NCBI GenBank assembly: GCA_963844435.1
Contig: CAWJOG010000018.1
Location: 1-64,000, forward strand
Origin: JBDSLU01 sp963844435
GTDB taxonomy: Bacteria > Acidobacteriota > Vicinamibacteria > Vicinamibacterales > Vicinamibacteraceae
Reading direction: 5' to 3'
DNA length: 64,000 nt
This document shows, one piece after another, positions 18,553 to 28,485 of this stretch. Both the position numbers and the translations under genes were made by a program. The notes under the pieces are model-generated. The model had not been told where the DNA came from, made no database searches, and was given only the letters and a program-made list of their open reading frames with translations. Numbering within the stretch: the stretch's first letter is position 1; every line of letters starts with the position of its first letter.

Positions 18553-20232
18553 GTGATCACCCGATACACCGGCGCGGCCGTCGCGCTCCTGGCCTCATTC
18601 GCCGCGGCCGCCCACGCGCAGACGCCGCAGCCGGCCGCCCCGACGACCCCGCCCGCCCCCACCGCCGCCCCGGTGCCCTGCAATCAGGCGGTCCCGCCGT
18701 GCGGCCCGGATTCGCTGCCACAAGCGGGCGTGGCGAAGGGCGAGGTCATCAAGGGCGAGTTCGCCGCCAGCACGATCTATCCCGGCACCTGGCGCGAGTA
18801 CTGGGTCTACGTCCCGGCGGGCCTCGATCGCACGCAACCGGCGCCGGTGATGATCTTCCAGGACGGCCTGCAGTACCAGGCGCCGGTGGTCTTCGACAAC
18901 CTGATCGCGCGCAAGGTCATCCCGCCGATGGTCGGCGTCTTCGTGATGCACGGCCGCGTGAAGTCCGGCCGCGAGGACGCGCGCGATCGGATGAACCGCA
19001 GCTACGAGTACGACAGCTTCAACGACACCTACGCGCGCTTCCTGCTCGAGGAGATGCTGCCGTTCGTCGAGAAGACGCACGGGATCGCGTTGACGAAAGA
19101 TCCGAACGCGCGCGCGATCGCCGGCAACAGCAGCGGCGCGATCGCCGCCTTCGCGGCGGCGTGGACGCGGCCCGACGCCTTCCGCCGCGTGTTCAGCGCG
19201 ATCGGCACCTACGTCGGCCTGCGCGGCGGCAACAACGTCGCGCTGCACGTGCGCCTCGCCGAGCCCAAGCCGATCCGCGTCTTCCTGCAGGATGGGAAGA
19301 ACGATCTGAACAACTACACCGGCGACTGGTTCATGACCAACCAGGACATGCTGTCGGCGCTGACCTACGCCGGCTACGACGTCGCGCACGAGTGGGGCGA
19401 CGGCGAACACAACTCACGGCATGCGACCGCGATCTTTCCGAAGGTCGTCGAGTGGCTGTGGAAGGGCTATCCCGGGCCGATCGTCGCCAACCCCACCGGC
19501 GCCTCGAAGCAGGACGTGACCCAGCTCACCATCCTCGGCGAGGGCTGGATGCCGATCGATGAGCCGGCGACCGCCGGGGGTTGGGTGCCTGGCCCGGATG
19601 AACGGCGCTATGCCGCGGCGCGGGCGACCAAGCAGATCGTCGCGCGCCCGGACGGCGGCGCCGTCGCTGTCATCGCCGAGCACACGCCGGCATCGGCACT
19701 GACGGTCTCCCACGCCGGCCACGTCTACGCCGTCGACGAGATCAGCCACACGCTGTATTTCGTGCCGAAGGGCGGCGTCGCCAAACAGATCGACGACACG
19801 CTGGCGCGGCCGGGTGGCGTGGCGCTGTCACCCGATCAGACCCAGCTCTACGTGTCGGACGCCGGACGGCAGCTCTCCTACGCCTATCGGATTCAGGCCG
19901 ACGGCACACCGGTCGACAAGCAGCCCTACATCTACGTGCACCACATGCCGGGCGCGGCGCACGACATCGGATCGGCGGGGATGACAGTGGACACCGAAGG
20001 CCGCATTTACATGGCGACCACGCTGGGCGTCCAGGTGTTCGATCAGCTCGGCAAGTGCCACGGCATCCTGCGGATGCCGGGCGAGGGCCGCGTCACCACG
20101 GTCACCTTCAGCGGGCCCGAGTTCAGCCATCTGGTCGTGGTGCGAGGCGGCATCGCTTACGCACGCAAGATCAAGGCGACGGGCTACCCCTCGTGGATGA
20201 AGCCCGTCATGCCACCGGCACCGCGCCTCTAG
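18553..20232 (+). CDS. Secreted esterase fused to SMP-30/gluconolactonase-like domain
   Basis: A 559-residue two-domain secreted protein; signal peptide RYTGAAVALLASFAAAAHAQ. Residues ~60-300 are an enterochelin-esterase-like alpha/beta hydrolase: nucleophile Ser in AIAGNSSGAIAAFAAAW, acid in RVFLQDGKNDLNN, His in WGDGEHNSRHATAIFPK. Residues ~345-555 form a beta-propeller of the SMP-30/gluconolactonase type (RPGGVALSPDQTQLYVSDAG; AGMTVDTEGRIYMATTLGVQ). The likely role is release of sugar or uronic-acid units by ester cleavage followed by lactone hydrolysis. GTG start at 18553 with AAGGGAG upstream. The 3' end overlaps the convergent symporter by 4 bp. Confidence 0.85.
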   Translation: MITRYTGAAVALLASFAAAAHAQTPQPAAPTTPPAPTAAPVPCNQAVPPCGPDSLPQAGVAKGEVIKGEFAASTIYPGTWREYWVYVPAGLDRTQPAPVMIFQDGLQYQAPVVFDNLIARKVIPPMVGVFVMHGRVKSGREDARDRMNRSYEYDSFNDTYARFLLEEMLPFVEKTHGIALTKDPNARAIAGNSSGAIAAFAAAWTRPDAFRRVFSAIGTYVGLRGGNNVALHVRLAEPKPIRVFLQDGKNDLNNYTGDWFMTNQDMLSALTYAGYDVAHEWGDGEHNSRHATAIFPKVVEWLWKGYPGPIVANPTGASKQDVTQLTILGEGWMPIDEPATAGGWVPGPDERRYAAARATKQIVARPDGGAVAVIAEHTPASALTVSHAGHVYAVDEISHTLYFVPKGGVAKQIDDTLARPGGVALSPDQTQLYVSDAGRQLSYAYRIQADGTPVDKQPYIYVHHMPGAAHDIGSAGMTVDTEGRIYMATTLGVQVFDQLGKCHGILRMPGEGRVTTVTFSGPEFSHLVVVRGGIAYARKIKATGYPSWMKPVMPPAPRL

Positions 20233-21995
20233 CCGCTGAAGTAGATGTACGCGGTGAGGATCAGCGCGAGCACGATGGCCGAGTTGATCACGTCCCAGTG
20301 GTTCCAGCTGCGACGCGTCTCGGCCCGCTGCTCCGGCGTCACCGTGGCGAACGTCAGGCCCTGGATCTGCGCCGCCGACGGCGCCGCCGTCACGTAGCTG
20401 ACGGCGATCATCGTGATCGCCGACACCACGAAGATCAGCAGGCTCCAGTACTGGAAGTAGATGTTGTTGACGATCCAGAGCAGGCTGCCCGGCGGGTAGC
20501 CCTGCTCGTAGCCGGCGAGGCCGAGGCTGACCGGCGTGTCCACGACCAGGCGGAACAGCCCCATCGCCGACCCGACGAGCAGCGCCGCGAGCGCGCCCGG
20601 ACCGTTCAGGCGCTTCATGAACACGCCGAAGAAGAACACGGTGAAGATCGGCGGCCCGATGTAGGCCGACACGCCCTGCAGGTACTCGTAGAGGCCGCGC
20701 GCGCCCTGGATCACCGGAATCCAGGCGAGGCCGATCAGCACCATCACTACGGTCGCGACCCGGCCAATCCACACCAGCTGCGCCTGCGTCGCGCCGGGCC
20801 GGAACTTGGCGTAGAAGTCGATCGTGAAGAGCGTCGAGCAGGCGTTGAACACGCCCGCGAGCGAGCTCATGAGGGCGGCGAGCAGCCCGGCGACGACGAT
20901 GCCGCGCACGCCGGTCGGCAGGATGTCGCGCACCATCAGCGGGAACGCCGCCTGCGCCGCCGACGGCACCACCTGGCCCGTCGCCGGATCGACGAGGACG
21001 GACAGACCCGCGCCCTGGCCGGTCTTGGCCAGCGCCAGCGCGATCATGCCGGGGATGATGAAGATGAAGACGGGCAGCAGCTTGAGGCAGGCCGCGAAGA
21101 TGGTGCCGCGCCGGGCCTGCGTCTGGTCGGGCGCGCCGAGCGTGCGCTGGACGATGTACTGGTCGGTGCACCAGTACCAGAGGCCGACGATCGGCGCGCA
21201 GAACAGCATGCCCAGCCACGGATAGTCGCCGTTGAAGTACCACGCGATGCGGCCGGCCTCTTTCACCGGCGCCCACGTCCCTTCGAAGCCCACGGGCACC
21301 AGCGGCTTCCAGAGGTTGAACATCTCCGGCCCCAGCACCGCCCGTAGCTGGCCCCAGCCGCCGAGGACGTTGAGACCGTAGACGGTCAGGACCAGCGAGC
21401 CGATCACGAGGATCAGCGTCTGGATCGCTTCGGTATAGGCGACGGCGCGCATCCCGCCGAGCACCGTGTAGACGCCGGTCAGGACGACGACCAGCACCGA
21501 CCCGATCCAGAAGCTGTTCAGCACGATGCTGCCGAACTGCAGCGAGACGCCGGGGAGCAGCGTGCCGAAGACGATGCCGCCCGCGAAGATGCCGACCGCG
21601 ATCTTGGTGATCACGTAGGCGACCAGCGACACCAGCGACAGGACCCAGCGCGACGCCGGCGAGAAGCGCCGCTCGAGGAACTCCGGCATCGTGTAAACGC
21701 GCGACCGGATGTAGAACGGCACCAGCACCCAGCCGAGCACGAGCAAGCACCAGGCGTGCAGTTCGTAGTGCGCGAGCGCGACGCCGCTGGTAGCGCCGGC
21801 GCCGGCGAGGCCGACGAGGTGCTCCGAGCCGATGTTGGAGGCGAAGATCGACGCGCCGACGACGAACCAGCCGAGGTTGCGACCGGCCAGGAAGTAGTCG
21901 TCGGCGGTGTCCCTGCCGCTCCGGATGACCCACCACGCCACTGCGAACAGCAGGGCGAAATAGGCCAGCACGACGAACCAGTCGAGGAGGGTCAT
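20229..21995 (-). CDS. Sodium:solute symporter, SGLT-like (copy 1)
   Basis: A 588-residue SSS-family transporter with about 14 predicted helices. The N-terminal signature DDYFLAGRNLGWFVVGASIF is followed by ASNIGSEHLVGLAG (helix 1-2 sodium site region). The mid-region WYWCTDQYIVQRTLGAPDQT and RGTIFAACLKLLPVFIFIIP match the sugar-transporting SGLT branch. It imports sugars or similar solutes with Na+. The start is ATG 21995. A paralogue of very similar sequence lies immediately upstream on the same strand (tandem duplication). Confidence 0.9.
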   Translation of the reverse strand: MTLLDWFVVLAYFALLFAVAWWVIRSGRDTADDYFLAGRNLGWFVVGASIFASNIGSEHLVGLAGAGATSGVALAHYELHAWCLLVLGWVLVPFYIRSRVYTMPEFLERRFSPASRWVLSLVSLVAYVITKIAVGIFAGGIVFGTLLPGVSLQFGSIVLNSFWIGSVLVVVLTGVYTVLGGMRAVAYTEAIQTLILVIGSLVLTVYGLNVLGGWGQLRAVLGPEMFNLWKPLVPVGFEGTWAPVKEAGRIAWYFNGDYPWLGMLFCAPIVGLWYWCTDQYIVQRTLGAPDQTQARRGTIFAACLKLLPVFIFIIPGMIALALAKTGQGAGLSVLVDPATGQVVPSAAQAAFPLMVRDILPTGVRGIVVAGLLAALMSSLAGVFNACSTLFTIDFYAKFRPGATQAQLVWIGRVATVVMVLIGLAWIPVIQGARGLYEYLQGVSAYIGPPIFTVFFFGVFMKRLNGPGALAALLVGSAMGLFRLVVDTPVSLGLAGYEQGYPPGSLLWIVNNIYFQYWSLLIFVVSAITMIAVSYVTAAPSAAQIQGLTFATVTPEQRAETRRSWNHWDVINSAIVLALILTAYIYFSG

Positions 21996-22043
21996 GGCGG
22001 CGGGAGTGTATCCCGGAACACCCGGCGGAGCGGTCGCTATCTG

Positions 22044-23806
22044 CTAACCGCTGAAGTAGATATAAGCGATTAGGATCAGCGTCAGCACGACGCCGGAATT
22101 GATGACGTCCCACTGGTTCCAGCTGCGGCGCGTCTCGACGTTCTGCTCGGGCGTCACCGTCGCGAAGGTGAGGCCCTTGATCTGCTCGTCGGAGGGCACG
22201 GCCGTGGCGTAGCTGACGCCGATCATCGTCGCCGCCGAGACGAAGAAGATCAGCACGCTGTAGTACTGGAAGTAGACGTTGTTGACGATCCAGAGGAAGC
22301 TGCCCTCTGGATAGCCGGCCTCGTAGCCCGCCATGCCCAGGCTGACCGGCGTGTCCACCGCCAGCCGGAAGATGCCCATGATGAAGCCGACGATCAGCGC
22401 CGACAGCGCCCCCGCTCCGTTCAGCCGCTTCATGAAGACGCCCAGGAAGAACACCGTGAAGATCGGCGGGCCGAGGTAACCCTGGACACCCTGCAGGTAG
22501 TCATAGAGCCCGCGGGCGCCCTGAATCACGGGAATCCACAGCAGGCCGACGAGGACCATCACCGCGGTCGCGACGCGGCCGATCCACACGAGCTGGGCCT
22601 GCGTCGCGGTGGGGTGGAATTTGGAATAGAAGTCGATGGTGAAGAGCGTCGAGCAGGCGTTGAACACGCCGGCGAGAGAGCTCATGAGCGCCGCGAGCAG
22701 GCCGGCCACGACGATGCCGCGGATGCCGGTCGGCAGCACGTCGCGGACCATCAAGGGGAAGGCCGCCTGGGCCTGCGCCGGCACGACGTTGCCGCTGGCA
22801 TCCACCAGGACGCTCAGGCCGCCGCCCTGCCCGGTCTTGGCCAGCGCCAGCGCGATCATGCCGGGGATGATGAAGATGAAGACGGGCAGCAGCTTGAGGA
22901 AGGCCGCGAAGATCGTGCCGCGGCGGGCTTCGGTCTGGTTCGGCGCGCCGAGGGTCCGCTGCACGATGTATTGGTCCGTGCACCAGTACCAGAGGCCGAT
23001 GATCGGCGCGCAGAACAGCATCCCGAGCCACGGGTAGTTGCTGTTGAAGTAGTAGGCGATCCGGGTCGGTTCCTTCACCGGCGCCCACGTGCCTTCCATC
23101 CCGGCCGGCACCAGCGGCTTCCAGAGGTTGAACATCTCGGGACCGAGCACCTCGCGCAGCCGATCCCAGCCGCCGAGGGCGTTCAGGCCGTAGACGGTCA
23201 GGACGAGCGAGCCAAGACCAGGATGATGGTCTGCAGCGCCTCGGTGTAGGCGACCGCCTTCATGCCGCCGGCGACGGTGTAGAGCCCGGTCAGCAGCACC
23301 ACCAGCACCGAGCCGATCCAGAAGCTGTTGAGCGTCATGCTCCCCAGCTGCAGCGACATCTCCGGCAGCAGCGTGCCGAACACGACACCGCCGGCGAAGA
23401 TGCCGACCGCGATCTTGGTGATGACGTAGGCGACCAGCGAGATGAGCGAGAGCACCCAGCGCGACGCCGGGGAGAAACGGCGCTCGAGGAACTCGGGCAT
23501 GGTGTAGACCATCGACCGCATGTAGAACGGTACGAGGACCCACCCGAGCACCAGCAGACACCAGGCGTGCAACTCGTAGTGCGCGAGCGCGACGCCGCTC
23601 GTGGCGCCGGAGCCGGCCAGGCCGACCAGGTGCTCCGAGCCGATGTTCGAGGCGAAGATCGAGGCGCCGACCACGAACCAGCCGAGATTGCGCCCGGCCA
23701 GGAAGTAGTCGTCCGTGGTCTCCTTGCCGCTCTTGATGACCCACCAGGCCACGCCGAACAGGATCCCGAAGTACGCGAGCACCACCAGCCAGTCGAGTGT
23801 CTGCAT
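22044..23806 (-). CDS. Sodium:solute symporter, SGLT-like (copy 2, one frameshift)
   Basis: A paralogue of the adjacent symporter, sharing long identical stretches (for example DDYFLAGRNLGWFVVGASIF and PVFIFIIPGMIALALAKTGQ). The N-terminal part (ATG 23806 to ...ALQTIILVL) and the C-terminal part (GSLVLTVYGLNALGGWDRL onward) are in different frames. One missing G at about 23212-23213 restores the junction exactly as in copy 1. Given this clean repair, an assembly error is likely and the gene is probably functional. The divergent gene upstream is the Tat-exported epimerase, suggesting one sugar-uptake locus. Confidence 0.85.
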
Positions 23807-23890
23807 AGCGGGCGGGAGTTTACTTCGGAATTCGTTCGGGGTCACGGCAGGGCTTGATTTCGGTCCGACCCCCCTCCTAGGATCCCGGCT

Positions 23891-25021
23891 GTGACCCAAT
23901 CCCGACGTTCGTTCCTCGGTGGCCTCGCCTCGACGGCGGCCGCCTCGGTCGTTCTCCGTCCGGCTACCGCCGGCGGACACGCCGCCACTGGTCAGACCAG
24001 CCCAGCCGCCGCTCCGGTCGCCAGGCGCGGCATCAAGCTCGGCCTCGATCACTTCGCGATCCGCGGCTTCAACTGGAAGGCGCCGCAGCTCATCGAGTAC
24101 GCCGCCTCTCAGAAGCTGGACGCCATCTTCCTGTCCGAGCTGAACGTCCTCGAATCGCGCGACGATGCCTATCTCACGGGTCTGCGGACGCAGGCCGAGA
24201 AGGGCGGGCTCACGCTGTACCTGGGCATGTCGAGCGTCTGCCCGACCTCGGGCACGTTCGACGCCAAGGCCGGGACCGCCGTCGATCAGCTCAAGGACGG
24301 CATCCGGATGGCGAAGACCGTGGGCTCGCCGGTGATCCGCTGCTTCCTGGGCAACCAGGCCGATCGCGGGACCCACGGCGGCATCGAGACGCACATCAAG
24401 AACGCCGTCGACGTGTGCAAGGCCGTCCGCGCCGACGCGGTCGCCGCCGGCGTCAAGATCGCCTTCGAGAACCACGCCGGCGACATGCAGGCATGGGAGC
24501 TCGCCGGCCTGGTCGAAGCGGCCGGTCCCGACTACGTCGGCGTGAACATCGATCCGGGCAACGCCACCTGGACGCTCGAGGATCCGGTCGCCAGCCTGGA
24601 GACGCTCGCGCCCTATGTGGCGTGCACCAGCATCCGCGACTCGGCGGTGTGGGAGACGCCGACCGGCGTGGTGGTCGAGTGGGTGGCGATGGGCGACGGC
24701 GACGTCGACTTCACGCGCTGGGCGGACCTGTTCGCCGAGAAGGTCAAGAACGTGCCGGTGTTCCTCGAGACCTTCGCCGGCCTGCGCCGGCCGTTCAACT
24801 ACCTGTCCGATCCGGCCTTCTTCAAGCCGTGGCCGAAAATGCGGGCGCAGGATCTGGCCCGCTTCCTCGTCGTCGCCAAGCGCGGCAAGCCGCGCGAGGC
24901 GCTGCCCCAGCTGCCGCAGGGCGCCGACCGCGCCGCCGCCGAAGCCGCGCGGCAGAAGGACACCTTCGAGCGCAGCGTCGCCTATTGCCGCAGCGGGCTC
25001 GGCTTCGGAGTCCGGGCCTAG
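23891..25021 (+). CDS. Sugar phosphate isomerase/epimerase-type TIM barrel, Tat-exported
   Basis: A 376-residue AP-endonuclease-2-fold TIM barrel with a Tat leader (SRRSFLGGLASTAAASVVLR). Barrel motifs include IEYAASQKLDAIFLSELNVL, VKIAFENHAGDMQAWELAGL and DYVGVNIDPGNATWTLEDPV, with conserved Glu/His/Asp for metal binding. Exported members of this family are common in soil Acidobacteria and Planctomycetes and process sugars or keto-sugars. The start is GTG 23891. It is divergent from the tandem symporters and 6 bp upstream of the DUF2461 gene. Confidence 0.85.
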   Translation: MTQSRRSFLGGLASTAAASVVLRPATAGGHAATGQTSPAAAPVARRGIKLGLDHFAIRGFNWKAPQLIEYAASQKLDAIFLSELNVLESRDDAYLTGLRTQAEKGGLTLYLGMSSVCPTSGTFDAKAGTAVDQLKDGIRMAKTVGSPVIRCFLGNQADRGTHGGIETHIKNAVDVCKAVRADAVAAGVKIAFENHAGDMQAWELAGLVEAAGPDYVGVNIDPGNATWTLEDPVASLETLAPYVACTSIRDSAVWETPTGVVVEWVAMGDGDVDFTRWADLFAEKVKNVPVFLETFAGLRRPFNYLSDPAFFKPWPKMRAQDLARFLVVAKRGKPREALPQLPQGADRAAAEAARQKDTFERSVAYCRSGLGFGVRA

Positions 25022-25027
25022 GAGTCC

Positions 25028-25792
25028 ATGGCAACGGGTAAGGCGGCCGCGGCGGCCGGGCCGGTGTTCTTCACCGCCAAGGCGCTGACGTTCCTGCGGG
25101 CGCTCAAGCGGAACAACGACGGGGCGTGGTTCCGCGCCCATCGCGGAGACTACGTCACGCACATCCAGGAGCCGCTGCACCGGCTCCTGGAACGGCTCAA
25201 CGAGGATCTACGCGACGTCGCGCCGGAGCTCGCCTGCACGGCGCGCGAGTCGACCTTCCGCATGTACCGCGACACGCGGTTCAGCGAGGACAAGACGCCG
25301 CTGAAGACGCATGTCGCGTGGTCGCTGCGGCCGCGCGGGTTCCCCAAGGGCTACGCCGCCGGCCTGTACGCGCAGTTCGATCCAGGCGAGACGTGGATCG
25401 GCGGCGGGCTCTATCACCCCGAGCCGCCCGTGCGCACCGCCGAGCGCGAGCACATCGCGGCGCACCATCGGCGGCTGACGGCGATCCTGCAGGCGCCGGC
25501 GTTCCGCACGCACCTGGGCGCGCTCGAAGGCGACACGCTGACGCGGGTACCGCGCGGCTTCGATCCCGCACACCCGGCTGCGGAGTACCTGAAGTTCAAG
25601 GACTGGATGGTGTCGCGGTCGCTGCCCGGCACCTTCGTCACCGAGCCGGCGTTCTACCCGACACTGCTGGCCATCTTCTCCGCCGCGGCCCCGCTGATCC
25701 GGTTCCTCAACGAACCGATCGCGGCCGCCGGCGCCGCCGCGGCCGTGCCCCGCCGCCCGAAGCCGAGGGGCGTCGAGCGCGGCGTACGCTGA
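25028..25792 (+). CDS. DUF2461 / TIGR02453 family protein
   Basis: A 254-residue cytosolic protein with DUF2461 hallmarks: ALTFLRALKRNNDGAWFRAH at the N-terminus, STFRMYRDTRFSEDKTPLKT in the middle and LYHPEPPVRTAEREHIAAHH. The molecular function is unknown; the conserved RDTRFSxDKxPYK-type motif may bind a ligand or nucleic acid. The start is ATG 25028, 6 bp after the epimerase stop. The stop lies 1 bp from the convergent acyl-CoA ligase stop. Confidence 0.85.
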   Translation: MATGKAAAAAGPVFFTAKALTFLRALKRNNDGAWFRAHRGDYVTHIQEPLHRLLERLNEDLRDVAPELACTARESTFRMYRDTRFSEDKTPLKTHVAWSLRPRGFPKGYAAGLYAQFDPGETWIGGGLYHPEPPVRTAEREHIAAHHRRLTAILQAPAFRTHLGALEGDTLTRVPRGFDPAHPAAEYLKFKDWMVSRSLPGTFVTEPAFYPTLLAIFSAAAPLIRFLNEPIAAAGAAAAVPRRPKPRGVERGVR

Positions 25793-25793
25793 G

Positions 25794-27393
25794 TCAGGCG
25801 CCGGGGCCGGCGCGCAGCACGCGCTTGAGCACCTTCCCGGTCGCGCTCATCGGCAGCGCGTCGGTGAACTGCGACGAACCGCGGCGCCTTGTAGACCGCG
25901 ATCTGCTCACGGCACCAGGCGACGATCTCGTCCTCGGTCGCCGGCTGGCCCGCCTTGCGGACGACGAACGCCTTGACGTCCTCGCCGAGCCGCTCGTCGG
26001 CGACGCCGACGACGGCGCACTGCGCCACGGCCGGATGCGTCAGCAGCACTTCCTCGACCTCGCGCGGATACACGTTGAAGCCGCCGCGCAGGATCATGTC
26101 CTTCTTGCGATCGACGATAGCCAGGTAGCCGTCAGCGTCGATGACGCCGATGTCGCCGCTGTGGAACCAGCCGTCGCGCAGGGCCTCCGCGGTCGCCTCG
26201 GGCTGCCGGAAGTAGCCCTTCATGATGTTCGGCCCGCGGATCACCACCTCGCCGCGCTCGCCCGCCGGCACGGGCACGCCGGTGTCGGACACGCACGCGA
26301 CTTCGACGCCGAGGATCGGCTGCCCCACCGTGCCCGGCCTGGAGGGCCGCTCGATGTGGTTGAACGTCGCGACCGGCGACGTCTCGGACAGCCCGTAGCC
26401 TTCGAGGATCCGCACGCCGAGCCGCGAGCCGGCTTCCTCGAGCAGGCCGACCGGCATCGGCGCGCCGCCGGACACGCAGAGGCGCATGTGCCTGGCGAGG
26501 GCGCCGACGTCGATGCCGGCGTCGTCGCGGCGCACCAGGTCCATCAGCGCCCAGTACATCGTCGGCACGCCGCACCACAGGTTGACGCGCTCGGCGAGCA
26601 TCGTCTGCACGACGGTCTGCGGCTCGAAGCGCGGCAGGAGCACGAGCGTATTGCCGCTGTGGACGCCGGAGACCATCTGGCAGACCTGGCCGAACGAGTG
26701 GAACAGCGGCAGCGTGATCAGCGAGACGACCGGCTCGTGCAGGCTCGTCCGGCACGGCACGACGAGGATGTCCGAGCAGCTCGTGGCGTTGAGCACGAGA
26801 TTGAGGTGCGTCAGCTCGGCGCCCTTCGGCTGGCCGGTCGTGCCCGACGTGTAGAGGATCACCGCGGTGTCGTCGGGGCGCGTCGGCTCGGTCGCGCCGT
26901 GGCCGCCCACCGCCGTCATCAGGCCGGCCAGCGTCATCGCCCCCGCGATCCGCGGCGGCGCCGCGGGATCCCGCGGCAGGACGATGAAGTGCGGGCAGTT
27001 GCCGACCTCGTCGAAGGCCGCCTTGCCCATCGCCGCCATCGGCAGCTCCGGTGTCCCCTCGAAACAGAAGTAGGCGGCCGCCTCGGCGTCGCGCAGGTGG
27101 AAGGCGATCTCGGCCGGCTTCAGCAGGACGTTCAGCGGCACGACGGTGGCGCCGGCCTTGAGGATGCCGAAGTAGACGACCGCGAAGTCGGCCACGTTGG
27201 GGCACGACAGCGCGACGCGGTCGCCGCGGCCGATGCCCTTGGCGCGCAGGCCGGCCGCGACCATGCCGGCCTTGACGTCGAGCAGCTTGTAGGTGAGGCG
27301 CGTCGGGCCGCAGATCACCGCCGCGCGGTCCGGCGTCAGCCGCACGGTGCGATCGAGGAAGTGCGCGACGTTCAGGGTGGTGGCAGTAGTCAT
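25794..27393 (-). CDS. Long-chain acyl-CoA ligase/AMP-binding enzyme (one frameshift near C-terminus)
   Basis: Activates a carboxylic acid as acyl-AMP and then acyl-CoA. Motifs: AVILYTSGTTGQPKGAELTH (P-loop, A3), ILEGYGLSETSPVATFNHIE (A5), DGWFHSGDIGVIDADGYLAI (A7) and RKKDMILRGGFNVYPREVEE (A8). Near the C-terminus one extra base at about 25874 breaks the frame; repaired, it reads EFTDALPMSATGKVLKRVLR with the catalytic Lys of motif A10 and stops at 25794. Unrepaired, the protein loses that lysine and runs on past the neighbouring gene. The start is ATG 27393. The YhdH-type reductase lies 10 bp upstream on the same strand. Confidence 0.85.
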
Positions 27394-27403
27394 GCGAGCG
27401 GGG

Positions 27404-28424
27404 TCATGCGAGTGGCACCACGACGCGGCCGAAGGCCTGGCCGGCGAGCATGCGATCGATCTCGCCCGGCAGCGCGTCGAGCGCGACCGTGCGGGCGATG
27501 TCGGCGAGGTGTCGCGGGCGCAGGTCGGTGGCGAGCCGCTGCCACAGGTGCTCGCGCACCGGCATCGCCGTGTTCGAGGACGTGATGCCGAGCAGGCCGA
27601 CGCCGCGCAGGATGAACGGCATCACGGTGCCGCGATAGTCGGCGCCGCCGACGAGGCCGCACAGCGCGACGTTGCCGCCGGTCTGCGTGCCGCGCACGAG
27701 GGCCTCCAGCGTCGCGCCGCCGACGTTGTCCAGCGCGCCGGCCCAGCGTGCCGGCAGCAGCGGCCGCGGCTTCGCGTCATTGGCGAGCGACACGGCCTCG
27801 CGCGGCAGGATCTCGGACGCGCCGAGCCTCCGCAGCCAGTCGTGCTGATCCGCCTTGCCGGTCACCGCGACGACGCGATAGCCGGCGCCGGCGAACATGT
27901 CGACGGCGAGGCAGCCGACGCCGCCGGTCGCGCCGGTGACGACGACCGGTCCGCTGTCGGGGGTCGTGCCGTTGCGGGCGAGCGCCTCGACCGCGAGCGC
28001 CGCGGTGAAACCGGCGGTGCCGATCGCCATCGCCTCGAACGTCGTCAGCGCGTCGGGGATCCGCACCACCCAGGCCGACGGCACGCGCGCGTAGCGGGCC
28101 CAGCCGCCCCACCGCGGCGCGCCGAAGTCGAAGCCGGTGACGAGCACGCGCGTGCCCGGCGTCCACGCCGGATCGGTGGACGCGGCGACGGTGCCGGCCG
28201 CGTCGATCCCCGGCACGTGCGGATAGCTGGCCGCGACCTTGTTCTGGCCGGTCGCGGCGAGGGCGTCCTTGTAGTTGAGCGACGAGGTACTCGACGGCGA
28301 TCGTGACGTCGCCGGCCGGCAGCGCGTCGAGCGTGACCTCGTCGACGGCGCCGCGGGTCCCGGCGTCGGTCGTGCGGGCGACGAACGCGCGAAACGCCTC
28401 TCCCACGGCCGGGGACTCTAGCAC
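27404..28424 (-). CDS. YhdH/AcuI-type medium-chain reductase (acrylyl-CoA reductase family; one frameshift)
   Basis: An NADPH-dependent quinone/acrylyl-CoA reductase-like MDR protein without zinc sites. N-terminal part from about 28424 (FRAFVARTTDAGTRGAVDEV). One extra base at about 28286 shifts the frame: repaired it reads VTIAVEYSSLNYKDALAATG, then YPHVPGIDAAGTV. Cofactor site: GPVVVTGATGGVGCLAVDMF. End: IDRMLAGQAFGRVVVPLA. The start may be GTG 28424 or a later in-frame GTG. It probably works with the adjacent acyl-CoA ligase on short-chain acyl-CoAs (inference from adjacency). Confidence 0.8.
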
Positions 28425-28485
28425 GCCCGGCCTGCGCCCGGCGTCTTCCCGACCTCTTCCGACCTCGCCCGGGCCTATGGCCGGG

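Noticed and set aside
19828..22113. Minus-strand frame overlapping the first symporter in another frame
   Set aside because: Arg/Gly/Ala-rich shadow of the symporter coding sequence.
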